Shown one piece after another: positions 47,116 to 54,247 of a DNA stretch of 64,000 nucleotides; the stretch's first letter is position 1; the number at the start of each line of letters is the position of its first letter. The position numbers and the translations under genes are program-made. The DNA is from Rhizobium sp. Root482 (GTDB lineage: Bacteria > Pseudomonadota > Alphaproteobacteria > Rhizobiales > Rhizobiaceae), in assembly GCF_001426565.1 (NCBI RefSeq), contig NZ_LMFA01000012.1, positions 620,861 to 684,860 on the forward strand, in the 5' to 3' direction. The notes beneath the pieces were generated by a model. The model ran no database searches. It saw only the letters and a program-made list of their open reading frames with translations, and was not told where the DNA came from.

Positions 47116-47140
47116 GGAACATTCGTTCGCCAGCCACGTT
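47116..47140 (+). promoter_or_regulatory. EcfG-type promoter upstream of the Thr/Pro-repeat protein
   Basis: GGAAC (47116-47120), N16, CGTT (47137-47140). The -10 box is 65 bp before the ATG at 47205. Confidence 0.8.
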
Positions 47141-47204
47141 TAGGCCAAAGCTGCCTTCAACGTTTGCTGGCACAGTCACCAATTCTCGAAAGGATGTGAA
47201 CGCC

Positions 47205-47714
47205 ATGAATGAACGTTTCGACCCCAGTGACAAACGCCCCGTCAACCCTCAGATACGCCCGGCCGAACAGACAGGCCAGCGGGTCGATCCGCTGACGGCA
47301 GCGCCGGTGGACGACCCGCTCGCCACTTCACGCCGGCCGGAAGACATACAGCCGCGCTCATCGCGTAGCATGTGGCCCGTGCTGATCATCGTGCTGGCCG
47401 GCCTCGTGCTTGCTCTGCTCGTCTGGATGCCATCCGATGGCGTTGACGAACAGACCAACGACACGGCGACCCAGCCCGGAACCACGGAGCAGACGACCAC
47501 GCCGCCGGTCGATAATGCTACCCCGCCGGCTGATACGGCCACGCCTCCGGCAGACACGGCAACGCCGCCTGCCGACAACAGCGCAACGCCCGATGCGACT
47601 GCCCCGGCAGCGCCCGCGACGCCTGACGCCGCTCCGGCAACACCGGACGCTCAGACGCCGGCTACCGGCACCGATACGCAGCCGCCGGCAGACAGCACTG
47701 CACCGCAGAATTAA
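47205..47714 (+). CDS. Single-span membrane protein with TPPAD repeats
   Basis: 169 residues from ATG 47205 with AAGGA upstream. A cytosolic N-terminal 55 residues (DKRPVNPQIRPAEQTGQ, DDPLATSRRPED) are followed by one membrane helix (MWPVLIIVLAGLVLALLVWM) and a disordered periplasmic tail of Thr/Pro/Ala repeats: TPPADTATPPADTATPPAD, then ATPDAAPATPDAQ. Low complexity means the tail evolves quickly. Under an EcfG-type promoter, suggesting an envelope stress role; the mechanism is unknown. Confidence 0.75.
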   Translation: MNERFDPSDKRPVNPQIRPAEQTGQRVDPLTAAPVDDPLATSRRPEDIQPRSSRSMWPVLIIVLAGLVLALLVWMPSDGVDEQTNDTATQPGTTEQTTTPPVDNATPPADTATPPADTATPPADNSATPDATAPAAPATPDAAPATPDAQTPATGTDTQPPADSTAPQN

Positions 47715-47732
47715 TCGCGGTACAAACTTTTA

Positions 47733-47768
47733 AAGAATGGCGGCGCCAGAAGTGGCGTCGCCATTCTT
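47733..47768 (+). terminator. Terminator-like hairpin after the repeat protein
   Basis: AAGAATGGCG pairs with CGCCATTCTT around an inner CGCCA/TGGCG stem; weak U-tract (TTCTTCG). Confidence 0.5.
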
Positions 47769-47814
47769 CGTGCATACCGAGTACCGGATTGGATCGAAAT
47801 CCTGCGACGGCGCA

Positions 47815-47839
47815 TGAACCAATCGTCCCGCCATTCGTT
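47815..47839 (+). promoter_or_regulatory. Near-consensus EcfG-type promoter of the BON gene
   Basis: TGAAC (one mismatch to GGAAC), N16, CGTT, ending 34 bp before the ATG at 47873. Confidence 0.6.
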
Positions 47840-47872
47840 TTCCTTGCAGTTTACCAGAGTGAGGAAGGTCCC

Positions 47873-48367
47873 ATGATCGATAAAACCGCAAAACCCACCG
47901 GACGCGAGGAAGACTATCGCGACTATGAGGAGCGTGATCTGGCCGAAGGATGGCCCTATGCCGATTCCGTATCGGGATCGCAGGTCAAGCCGGCCAACGG
48001 CGCCTATGGTCGTGGCCAGGAAAATTTCGACGAGACGGACAATCCCGGTTTCGAGCGCGCGGCCGATACAGCCATCGAAAGCGCTGATGGTCTTGATCTT
48101 TTCGGCGAGGAAACCGAAGCCGATACCGAGGACGATGCGCTGGAGGAAACGATCTCCAACACCCTGTCGGACAACGGTATCGATATGTCCGCCATGGACC
48201 TGAAGGTCCGCCGTGGCATCGCCTTGTTGACCGGTGCGGTGGAAACGGCGCAGGATCGCCGCCGGATCGCGCTGGCAATCTCCGAAACGCCCGGGATTTC
48301 CGAAGTGCGCAATCGGCTGACGACGCGGTCGGCGGATGGGAACATACCGAGCGACTGGGACGACTGA
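47873..48367 (+). CDS. BON-domain protein
   Basis: 164 residues from ATG 47873 with GAGGAAGG upstream. The first 80 residues are acidic and disordered (GREEDYRDYEERDLAEGWPY, GFERAADTAIESADG). One BON domain follows at about 95-155: ISNTLSDNGIDMSAMDLKVRRGIALLTGAVETAQDRRRIALAISETPGISEVRNRL. No signal peptide, so it is probably cytosolic, unlike OsmY. BON domains bind phospholipid-type surfaces or pack in complexes. Likely co-transcribed with the membrane protein gene at 48414. Confidence 0.85.
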   Translation: MIDKTAKPTGREEDYRDYEERDLAEGWPYADSVSGSQVKPANGAYGRGQENFDETDNPGFERAADTAIESADGLDLFGEETEADTEDDALEETISNTLSDNGIDMSAMDLKVRRGIALLTGAVETAQDRRRIALAISETPGISEVRNRLTTRSADGNIPSDWDD

Positions 48368-48413
48368 AGCCGCACCTTATGGGATAGAAAGGAACGGCAC
48401 AGGAGGGAAAGCA

Positions 48414-49259
48414 TTGGGGGGAATCAAAGCGAGCGAGGGCGACGAAACTGCGGCTTCGCCCAGATTTCTGGTCGGCATCGGCCGGGGCATCGGCGGCGCG
48501 ATGCTGTTTGCGCTGCCGATGCAGATGACCATGGAAATGTGGGAATTCGGCTTCCTCATCGATCGCTGGCGCCTGCTCCTGCTTCTTCTCCTCGTCATTC
48601 CGCTGCTCGTCGGTATTTCCCATCGTCTCGGTTTCGAAAAGACCTTCTGCTGGAAGGACGATATGCGCGATGCGACGATCGCCTATGGCATCGGCATCGT
48701 GACGAGCGCCATGACGCTGACGCTGTTCAAGCTGCTCACCGCTGACATGCCTATTGATGAAATGGCCGGGAAGATCGCTCTGCAAGCCGTGCCCGCCAGC
48801 ATCGGCGCCCTGCTCGGCCGTAGCCAGCTCGGCAGCGGCAAGGATGACCCGGAGGAAGAACGCCCGGCAAGCTATGGCAGCGAACTGTTCCTGATGGCGG
48901 TCGGCGCCTTGTTTCTCAACCTCAACATGGCACCGACGGAGGAGATGATCCTGATCTCCTACAAGATGACGCCATGGCATGCGCTGGCAACAATTTGCCT
49001 TTCGATCGCGCTCATGCACGGCTTCGTCTATGCGGTTTCCTTCAAGGGAGGGCACGAATTGTCGAGTGACACGCCCTGGTGGCACGCGCTTATCCGCTTC
49101 ACCTTGCCGGGATATGTCATTGCCCTGGTCATCAGCCTCTATTGCCTCTGGACCTTCGGGCGACTTGACGGAGGCGCCTTGATGCCGGCGATAGAAGCGA
49201 TGATTGTTCTTGCATTTCCCGGTGCCATCGGCGCGGCTGCCGCGCGCCTGATCCTTTGA
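48414..49259 (+). CDS. TIGR02587-like integral membrane protein
   Basis: 281 residues from TTG 48414, preceded by a near-ideal AGGAGGG; the frame is open upstream into the BON gene but without signals. About seven or eight membrane helices (GRGIGGAMLFALPMQMTMEMW, LLLLLLLVIPLLVG, ATIAYGIGIVTSAMTLTLF, YGSELFLMAVGALFLNLNMAPTEEM, FTLPGYVIALVISLYCLW). It resembles the TIGR02587/DUF2391 family, whose members are usually paired with a TIGR02588-type gene, as here. Function unknown. Confidence 0.78.
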   Translation: MGGIKASEGDETAASPRFLVGIGRGIGGAMLFALPMQMTMEMWEFGFLIDRWRLLLLLLLVIPLLVGISHRLGFEKTFCWKDDMRDATIAYGIGIVTSAMTLTLFKLLTADMPIDEMAGKIALQAVPASIGALLGRSQLGSGKDDPEEERPASYGSELFLMAVGALFLNLNMAPTEEMILISYKMTPWHALATICLSIALMHGFVYAVSFKGGHELSSDTPWWHALIRFTLPGYVIALVISLYCLWTFGRLDGGALMPAIEAMIVLAFPGAIGAAAARLIL

Positions 49260-49267
49260 GCGGAACC

Positions 49268-49687
49268 ATGACCGACAGCAAGCCCACCGACAAGCGCGCC
49301 CACACCGTTCTTCGCAAGGCGCATTGGATCGAATGGACGACCGGGCTGATATGCGCCCTGTTGGTGACAGCGATGATCCTGCTGATTGCCTATCATGCCG
49401 TGACCGGTTCGGATGGCAAACCGGATATCGCGGCGATAGTCCTGCGCCAGGAAAGCGCCAGCGGCGGCTATCAGGTGTTTTTCGAGGTTGAGAACAAAGG
49501 CATGCGCACAGCCGCGGCCGTTCCGGTGATCGCGCGCCTGATGGAGGGAGAAAAAGTCGTCGAAATCCATGAGGTGACGTTCGACTATGTGCCGGCGCAA
49601 TCAAGTGCGACCGGCGCCTTCCTGTTCAAGGCCAACCCTTCCGGCTACCGGCTAGAGATACGGGCAGCCGGCTATATCGATCCCTGA
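49268..49687 (+). CDS. TIGR02588-like membrane-anchored protein
   Basis: 139 residues from ATG 49268 (GAGCGGAA upstream), 8 bp after the preceding gene. One membrane helix (WTTGLICALLVTAMILLIAYHAV) then an extracytoplasmic beta-rich domain (IAAIVLRQESASGGYQVFFEVENKG, VEIHEVTFDYVPAQSSATGAFLFKAN). The pairing with a TIGR02587-like gene supports the name. The two likely form one membrane complex; role unknown. Confidence 0.75.
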   Translation: MTDSKPTDKRAHTVLRKAHWIEWTTGLICALLVTAMILLIAYHAVTGSDGKPDIAAIVLRQESASGGYQVFFEVENKGMRTAAAVPVIARLMEGEKVVEIHEVTFDYVPAQSSATGAFLFKANPSGYRLEIRAAGYIDP

Positions 49688-49694
49688 CAGCCGT

Positions 49695-50006
49695 TCATTC
49701 CGCGTGGCAGGCTTCCCCGCCATGGGGCGACCCCTTGTCCGGCAGGGCGGAGGCAGCGTTCCAGTTGAAGCGGTTTTCCGGCGGATCACCTTCACCGGGC
49801 ACCCAGAAGCTGGCGATCGGCATGGCCTGCCCGTTCGGCCTGGACATGAGGGCCTGCACCGCCTGATTTGCATCCTCCGGGCTCGAAAAAACCTGCCCGT
49901 CCAGGCTCCAGACGGCATATTTGACCGCGACGAACCGGAAATGATCCTTGTCGGGCACGATCGCGCCCACAGCTTCGCCGTTGAAATCCACTACCTGCTT
50001 CTGCAT
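49695..50006 (-). CDS. Small hypothetical protein under an EcfG-type promoter
   Basis: 103 residues from ATG 50006 with AGGAG upstream. MQKQVVDFNGEAVGAIVPDK, FRFVAVKYAVWSLDGQVFSS, PEDANQAVQALMSRPNGQAM, and a Pro/Gly-rich tail ending HGGEACHAE. Soluble with no signal peptide; no family recognised. An exact EcfG motif lies 94 bp upstream, placing it in the predicted stress regulon. Confidence 0.7.
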   Translation of the reverse strand: MQKQVVDFNGEAVGAIVPDKDHFRFVAVKYAVWSLDGQVFSSPEDANQAVQALMSRPNGQAMPIASFWVPGEGDPPENRFNWNAASALPDKGSPHGGEACHAE

Positions 50007-50099
50007 GAAAAATCCGCTCCTGCTACCGTGGGATCGGCAGTCGATTCATTTCGGCGCGCACGGCGCATCCGGCCGAATCCTCGTTCAGCCAAAGAGCGA

Positions 50100-50124
50100 A
50101 ACGGATGAGATGGAAATTTGTTCC
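50100..50124 (-). promoter_or_regulatory. EcfG-type promoter, minus strand
   Basis: On the minus strand GGAAC (50124-50120), N16, CGTT (50103-50100), driving the small protein at 49695-50006. Confidence 0.8.
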
Positions 50125-50211
50125 GGCGGTTTTGTAAAATTTTGCATGGCGCGGGCATAATGTTACCCGGCCCATCTGAATACCGATGGCCGGGCGACGT
50201 TGCCGCCGGGC

Positions 50212-51465
50212 TCAGGCCAGAAACCGTTCCGGCCTGTAGGGGCGCATGTCAATGATGGTCTTTTCGCCGGTCATGGCTTCGGCAAGCGCCCTGCCCGTTA
50301 CCGGACCCAGCGTCATGCCGTGATGGGCGTGGCCGAAGGCGAACCAGAGGCCCTCATGGCGTGGCGCCTTGCCGATGATCGGCATCATGTCCGGCGTGCA
50401 GGGGCGCGCGCCCATCCATGGCTCCTCGTCACGACGTTCGGCAAGCGGAAAGAATTCCCGCGCCACCCGCTCGGCGCGGGTCAGCTGGACCGGCGTCTTG
50501 GCCGCGTCGCGATGGGCAAATTCCGCACCGGTGGTAAGCCGGATGCCGCGCAGCATCGGCGCAAGGAAATAGCCCTTTTCGGCATCGAGAACCCAGTTGT
50601 TGAGCTGCGCGCCATCCTTCGTGCCATAGTGCATGTGATAGCCGCGCTTGACGGCAAGCGGGTAACGATAGCCAAGCTTTTTGGTGACCGTGTCTGCCCA
50701 CGGACCGAGCGCCACCACGACTTCCCTTGCCTCCAGCGGACCTTCCGGCGTCGCGACACGCCAGCCGGGACCCTGGAGAATATGTTCCAGCGTTGCCGCA
50801 TCGCCGGAAACGAGACGCCCGCCCAGCGACTGGAAATAATTCAGATAGGCCATGTTGAGACTGTGCGGATCGCGGATGGACCAGGGATCGGTCCAGCGCA
50901 GGCCGCCGGTCAGATCCGCCGTGATCGCCGGCTCGATGGTCTTCAACTCGCTGCTCGACAGCTTCTGGTGATTGACGCCGAACGCGGAGGAGAGGCTTTC
51001 CGCCTCCCGGTAGGCGGCATCGCGCGCCGCCTCGGTGCGGAATACCTTCATCCAGCCGTCCTTGCGGATGAGATCGCCGGCGCCGGAGGCCGCGATCAGG
51101 TCCTCGTGCTCGGCAATCGACATCTCGATCAGCGGTGCATACATGGTGGCGATGTGGTGGTGCTGGGTAAAGCCGGAATGCCACCAATAGCGGGCGAGAA
51201 AGGGCACCAGCCCCGGCAGCGCGCGCAAATGATAGTGCGCATCGACCGTATTGTTCAGCGCGTAGCGGAAAAGCGCGCCGAAATTATGCGGGAATCCGTA
51301 AGGAAAAACGCCTTCGCGCTGAATGAGGCCGGCATTGCCGAAAGAGGTTTCCTCGCCGGCGCCGCGCCGGTCGAGCAGTACGACCGACTTGCCCCGGCGG
51401 GCCAGATGAATGGCAGTCGACAGGCCGACAATGCCTGCGCCCAAAACAACAACATCCGTCTTCAT
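50212..51465 (-). CDS. FAD-dependent D-amino acid dehydrogenase-type oxidoreductase
   Basis: 417 residues of the DAO/DadA family. N-terminal FAD motif VVVLGAGIVGLSTAIHLARRGKSVVLLDRRGAGEETSFGNAG, substrate-side FPHNFGALFRYALN, and C-terminal GARPCTPDMMPIIGKAPRHEGLWFAFGHAHHGMTLGPVTGR. It would deaminate D-amino acids or oxidise a related amine, passing electrons to the respiratory chain. The exact substrate (D-alanine or other) cannot be read, so no symbol is given. No EcfG motif was seen upstream. Confidence 0.88.
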   Translation of the reverse strand: MKTDVVVLGAGIVGLSTAIHLARRGKSVVLLDRRGAGEETSFGNAGLIQREGVFPYGFPHNFGALFRYALNNTVDAHYHLRALPGLVPFLARYWWHSGFTQHHHIATMYAPLIEMSIAEHEDLIAASGAGDLIRKDGWMKVFRTEAARDAAYREAESLSSAFGVNHQKLSSSELKTIEPAITADLTGGLRWTDPWSIRDPHSLNMAYLNYFQSLGGRLVSGDAATLEHILQGPGWRVATPEGPLEAREVVVALGPWADTVTKKLGYRYPLAVKRGYHMHYGTKDGAQLNNWVLDAEKGYFLAPMLRGIRLTTGAEFAHRDAAKTPVQLTRAERVAREFFPLAERRDEEPWMGARPCTPDMMPIIGKAPRHEGLWFAFGHAHHGMTLGPVTGRALAEAMTGEKTIIDMRPYRPERFLA

Positions 51466-51591
51466 ATCCGTTCCATTCCTGCGACCGACTGCTCATCCAC
51501 AGCGATATATGGCGTCATGAATAGCCAAGGCGGCCCGGTTCGGCAAGGCGCATGCAACCCGCAGTTCGTCGTGTTCCCAAAGGCGAACACG

Positions 51592-51624
51592 AAAAGGGGG
51601 CGACACATGGTCGCCCCCTTTTTC
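51592..51624 (-). terminator. Intrinsic terminator after the DUF1328 gene
   Basis: GGGGGCGAC / GTCGCCCCC stem with a short loop, A-run on one side and T-run on the other, so it could work in both directions; 18 bp past the DUF1328 stop. Confidence 0.8.
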
Positions 51625-51642
51625 ACGGCCTGCCTGTCGAGG

Positions 51643-51807
51643 TCAGGTCCGGCGCATCAGTCCGACGACCAGCGAAATGACCAGGAATGCGAGGAACAGG
51701 AAGAACAGGATCTGCGCAATGCCCGCAGAGGCGCCAGCGATACCGCCAAAGCCCAGGACGCCCGCGATAATGGCAACAACCAGGAAGACGAGAGCATAGT
51801 AAAGCAT
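51643..51807 (-). CDS. DUF1328 small membrane protein
   Basis: 54 residues: [20 protein letters not shown], then [20 protein letters not shown] and a final [14 protein letters not shown]. Two membrane helices joined by a Gly/Ala turn, the DUF1328 (YtjA-like) pattern. AAGGAG precedes the ATG at 51807. An exact EcfG motif ends 32 bp upstream, and a terminator follows, so it is a monocistronic stress-induced gene. Such proteins are common in rhizobial general stress regulons; mechanism unknown. Confidence 0.92.
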   Translation of the reverse strand: MLYYALVFLVVAIIAGVLGFGGIAGASAGIAQILFFLFLAFLVISLVVGLMRRT

Positions 51808-51838
51808 CGGAATTCTCCTTGATAATTCGTCTTACCAT

Positions 51839-51863
51839 AACGCGCGCAGGTGGTGATTGTTCC
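51839..51863 (-). promoter_or_regulatory. EcfG-type promoter of the DUF1328 gene
   Basis: Minus strand GGAAC (51863-51859), N16, CGTT (51842-51839). It lies back to back with the plus-strand motif at 51966. Confidence 0.85.
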
Positions 51864-51965
51864 CGGGCTCGCGTCCATCGGACCTGTCCCTGGAAACTGA
51901 AAGTATTCCTTAACCATAAGAGAGAAATCTGCACCGATTTGACACGGAATGGCCACGCAATTCAC

Positions 51966-51991
51966 GGAACCTTACCGCTAGAGGGAACGTT
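51966..51991 (+). promoter_or_regulatory. EcfG-type promoter of the NepR-like gene
   Basis: GGAAC (51966-51970), N17, CGTT (51988-51991), 33 bp before the ATG at 52024. Confidence 0.85.
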
Positions 51992-52023
51992 GTGAAGGCA
52001 TAAAACCGATGAGAGAAAGTAAA

Positions 52024-52248
52024 ATGAACGTATCGACATCGAACATCTGGAAGTCTGCGGCGGCGGCCGCTCGCCAGCCTGTCCGGACGAAAGAACAGAG
52101 CCTTCATATCGGCAGGACACTGCGCGATCTCTACTTCGGCGAGCAGACGCCGAAAACGGAGGGCGCGTTCGCCGACCTGCTTGCCGATCTCGACGAAGCT
52201 GAAAAGGACGCGGCGGCATCAAGCCGCAATCGATTACATCGCATGTAA
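52024..52248 (+). CDS. NepR-like protein, second anti-sigma-factor candidate
   Basis: 74 residues from ATG 52024 (GAGAGAAAG upstream). Residues 34-65 (IGRTLRDLYFGEQTPKTEGA then FADLLADLDEAE) align without gaps over 32 positions with the core of the true NepR at 55791-55991 (IASKLKALYTSVEQEAIPDT then FLDLLEKLDQVE): shared I, L, LY, F, DLL, LD and E fall on the two helices that NepR uses to hold the sigma factor or PhyR. The Pro-containing linker differs. It has its own EcfG-type promoter and terminator. Anti-sigma or decoy function is inferred, not shown. Confidence 0.72.
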   Translation: MNVSTSNIWKSAAAAARQPVRTKEQSLHIGRTLRDLYFGEQTPKTEGAFADLLADLDEAEKDAAASSRNRLHRM

Positions 52249-52251
52249 CGG

Positions 52252-52277
52252 AAAAAGGCGGCCGAGCCGCCTTTTTC
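52252..52277 (+). terminator. Intrinsic terminator after the NepR-like gene
   Basis: AAAAAGGCGGC, loop CGA, GCCGCCTTTTT, four bases after the stop codon. Confidence 0.85.
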
Positions 52278-52339
52278 GTTTTGGGACTGTTGAAGAACAG
52301 CATCGAAAATGGAATGCGGCTTTGCGGCCGATCCCCTGT

Positions 52340-53284
52340 TCAATTGGCCGGCGCGGTCATTAGAAAGCCTTGGGGATTGGCCTTGTAGGCATCTTCGTCA
52401 TAGGCCGGCTGGTTTTCCAGCTGCTCCTTGGTGAAAGGCGAATAGATCACCATGTCGCCCGCTGCATCGGCCATGACCTGAATTCCCTTGGCACTCATGG
52501 CAACGGGCTTTTCACCGATTCCGAGGAAACCGCCGACATCGATGACATAGGCTTCGACCTTGCCGTCCTTGCCGAGGATCACATCGCCGATCTCGCCAAC
52601 CTTCGTGTCGTCGGCAACCTTTACATTGGTGCCAACGAGTTTTTCAGCACTGATCAGGGCCGGATCGACCGGCTGCAGTTCGGTCGGCGTGGCGGCGGTC
52701 GTGGAATTATCGACTTCCGGTGCAGCCGCTTCAGGATCGGTCATTTGGGGCGTCGTGCCGGGCGTGCTGTCGGTCTGTGCCGTCTGTCCATCCGTAGCTG
52801 TTGCGCTAGCCGCATCTTCTTCGGGCGAAGCCGCTACCGCGCCGTCCATGATGGCGGCACGCTGGAATTCAGGCGCCTGCTGCAACTCCTCCTTGGTGGC
52901 CGTCACCACGATGATGCGCTGGCCATCGCGGTCCGACCAGGAAACTCGGTCGAAATTGATCGCCACATCCTTCTCGCCGAGCCCCAGGAAGCCGCCGACG
53001 CCGACCACCAGCGCCTCGGTACCGCCATCGGCATTGATGACGACATCATTGACGTCGCCGATCGCCTCGCCCTTCTCGTCGGCACCGGTATAGACCGTCT
53101 TGCCGAGCACTGAGCTCGCCAACACCTGTTCCGGTGCTGCGGAAAAATAGCCGACCGCGCCGTTGCTTTCGGATTGAGATGCGGCCGCCGCGGCAGGGCT
53201 GGTCGTCGAAGTCGCCTCCTGCGCCAGAGCGCCGGTGGCGAAGCAAAGGGCGATGGCAGTCGTCGCCAAAAGCGTGCGGGTCAT
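52340..53284 (-). CDS. Exported protein with two PRC-barrel domains
   Basis: 314 residues from ATG 53284 with GAAGGAGA upstream. Signal peptide MTRTLLATTAIALCFATGALAQ. Two PRC-barrel units: about residues 55-130 (SSVLGKTVYTGADEKGEAIGDVNDVVIN, GFLGLGEKDVAINFDRVSW) and 215-290 (EKLVGTNVKVADDTKVGEIGDVILG, GFLGIGEKPVAMSAKGIQV), joined by an acidic Thr/Ala/Pro-rich linker. Internal duplication is plain. Periplasmic, function unknown; an exact EcfG motif sits 80 bp upstream. Confidence 0.88.
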   Translation of the reverse strand: MTRTLLATTAIALCFATGALAQEATSTTSPAAAAASQSESNGAVGYFSAAPEQVLASSVLGKTVYTGADEKGEAIGDVNDVVINADGGTEALVVGVGGFLGLGEKDVAINFDRVSWSDRDGQRIIVVTATKEELQQAPEFQRAAIMDGAVAASPEEDAASATATDGQTAQTDSTPGTTPQMTDPEAAAPEVDNSTTAATPTELQPVDPALISAEKLVGTNVKVADDTKVGEIGDVILGKDGKVEAYVIDVGGFLGIGEKPVAMSAKGIQVMADAAGDMVIYSPFTKEQLENQPAYDEDAYKANPQGFLMTAPAN

Positions 53285-53363
53285 CGTCAGTCTCCTTCTA
53301 TGCAATCTTGCTATGCGATCTCGAATGTCAGTACCGCGTCGTGGCCGGACAATGCGGGTGGGA

Positions 53364-53388
53364 AACGGAAGCGTGGCGCGTTTGTTCC
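53364..53388 (-). promoter_or_regulatory. EcfG-type promoter of the PRC-barrel gene
   Basis: Minus strand GGAAC (53388-53384), N16, CGTT (53367-53364). Confidence 0.85.
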
Positions 53389-53404
53389 CGCAAGATGGAA
53401 AGTC

Positions 53405-53440
53405 CAATAAAAAACGGCACCCGAAAACTTCGGATGCCGT
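53405..53440 (-). terminator. Intrinsic terminator after the CsbD gene
   Basis: Minus-strand stem AACGGCATCCGAA / TTCGGGTGCCGTT followed by TTTTATTG. It separates the CsbD transcript from the PRC-barrel promoter just beyond. Confidence 0.75.
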
Positions 53441-53456
53441 TCTGTCTGCGCGTTGG

Positions 53457-53654
53457 TTAATGACGGGAGGACCAATCGTCGATCTGGCGCTCGGCCTCAT
53501 CCTTCTCTACGCCGTAGCGAACCTGGATGCGGCCGGCCAGTTCCTGGCGGCGACCATTGATGACGTCGAGATCGTCATCCGTCAGCTTGCCCCATTGGGT
53601 CTGCGCCTTGCCGCGATATTCATTCCATTTACCTTCGATCATATCCCAGTTCAT
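53457..53654 (-). CDS. CsbD family stress protein
   Basis: 65 residues from ATG 53654 with AAGGAGAAA upstream: MNWDMIEGKWNEYRGKAQTQ, WGKLTDDDLDVINGRRQELA, GRIQVRYGVEKDEAERQIDDW. This is a canonical CsbD domain, a small hydrophilic protein induced by general stress in many bacteria. Follows the lipoprotein gene by 38 bp and probably shares its EcfG-type promoter. Confidence 0.92.
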   Translation of the reverse strand: MNWDMIEGKWNEYRGKAQTQWGKLTDDDLDVINGRRQELAGRIQVRYGVEKDEAERQIDDWSSRH

Positions 53655-53692
53655 GTCTTTCTCCTTGTTGGGGTGGGCTGGGTTGGAAACCT

Positions 53693-54022
53693 TCAATTGA
53701 TCATGGCCGGATCGCGGTCAGCCTTTTCGGCAAGCAATACCGGCATGGCCGGCTCATCGAACGTCACGTGAACATCGAGTTCATCGGATGGCGTGATATC
53801 CCAGGTGATCGTCGCATCCTCTATGTAAAGAGCCGGATCGATGGGGGCGCATTTGCCGTAGACTACAGCGAAGCCACGTCTTGCATCCGCGACGGCTGGC
53901 CGCAGCAATTGCTGGCATTCCTCGGCCGTCTCGAAGCCGACTGACGGCGCCGGCAATTCCCGGCAATCGCCGGTGCCCTGAGCGCACCCGACAAGCATCA
54001 TGATCGCTGCGATATGTTCCAT
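53693..54022 (-). CDS. Small putative lipoprotein upstream of the CsbD gene
   Basis: 109 residues from ATG 54022 with AAGGAG upstream; a GTG directly before it is possible. The N-terminus MEHIAAIMMLVGCAQG has a lipobox-like LVGC. The mature part has further Cys (GDCRELPAPS, TAEECQQLL, YGKCAPID) and an acidic C-terminal half (ITWDITPSDELDVHVTFDEP). No family recognised. An exact EcfG motif lies 38 bp upstream. Confidence 0.75.
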   Translation of the reverse strand: MEHIAAIMMLVGCAQGTGDCRELPAPSVGFETAEECQQLLRPAVADARRGFAVVYGKCAPIDPALYIEDATITWDITPSDELDVHVTFDEPAMPVLLAEKADRDPAMIN

Positions 54023-54059
54023 CACCGTGCTCCTTGCACAAGGATCGTCTTGCCAAGAA

Positions 54060-54084
54060 AACGGAGATGGGCGCAGGAAGTTCC
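54060..54084 (-). promoter_or_regulatory. EcfG-type promoter of the lipoprotein-CsbD genes
   Basis: Minus strand GGAAC (54084-54080), N16, CGTT (54063-54060). Confidence 0.85.
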
Positions 54085-54097
54085 GTAAATATCGACG

Positions 54098-54122
54098 GGA
54101 ACTTATTCCGGTCCACGGCGTT
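54098..54122 (+). promoter_or_regulatory. EcfG-type promoter of the alpha/beta hydrolase gene
   Basis: GGAAC (54098-54102), N16, CGTT (54119-54122), only 14 bp from the divergent motif at 54060-54084. The leader to the ATG at 54248 is about 120 nt. Confidence 0.8.
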
Positions 54123-54247
54123 CAATTACAGCGTCAAGGAATGCCTGACGTGAACTTGGTTCTCCCCAAACGGGCCCGCAACATCAGCGGCTCGCGCCAG
54201 TCAGCCAAACTCCTTGGGCAAGCAGATGCGGTTTTAAGGATTCCGTC

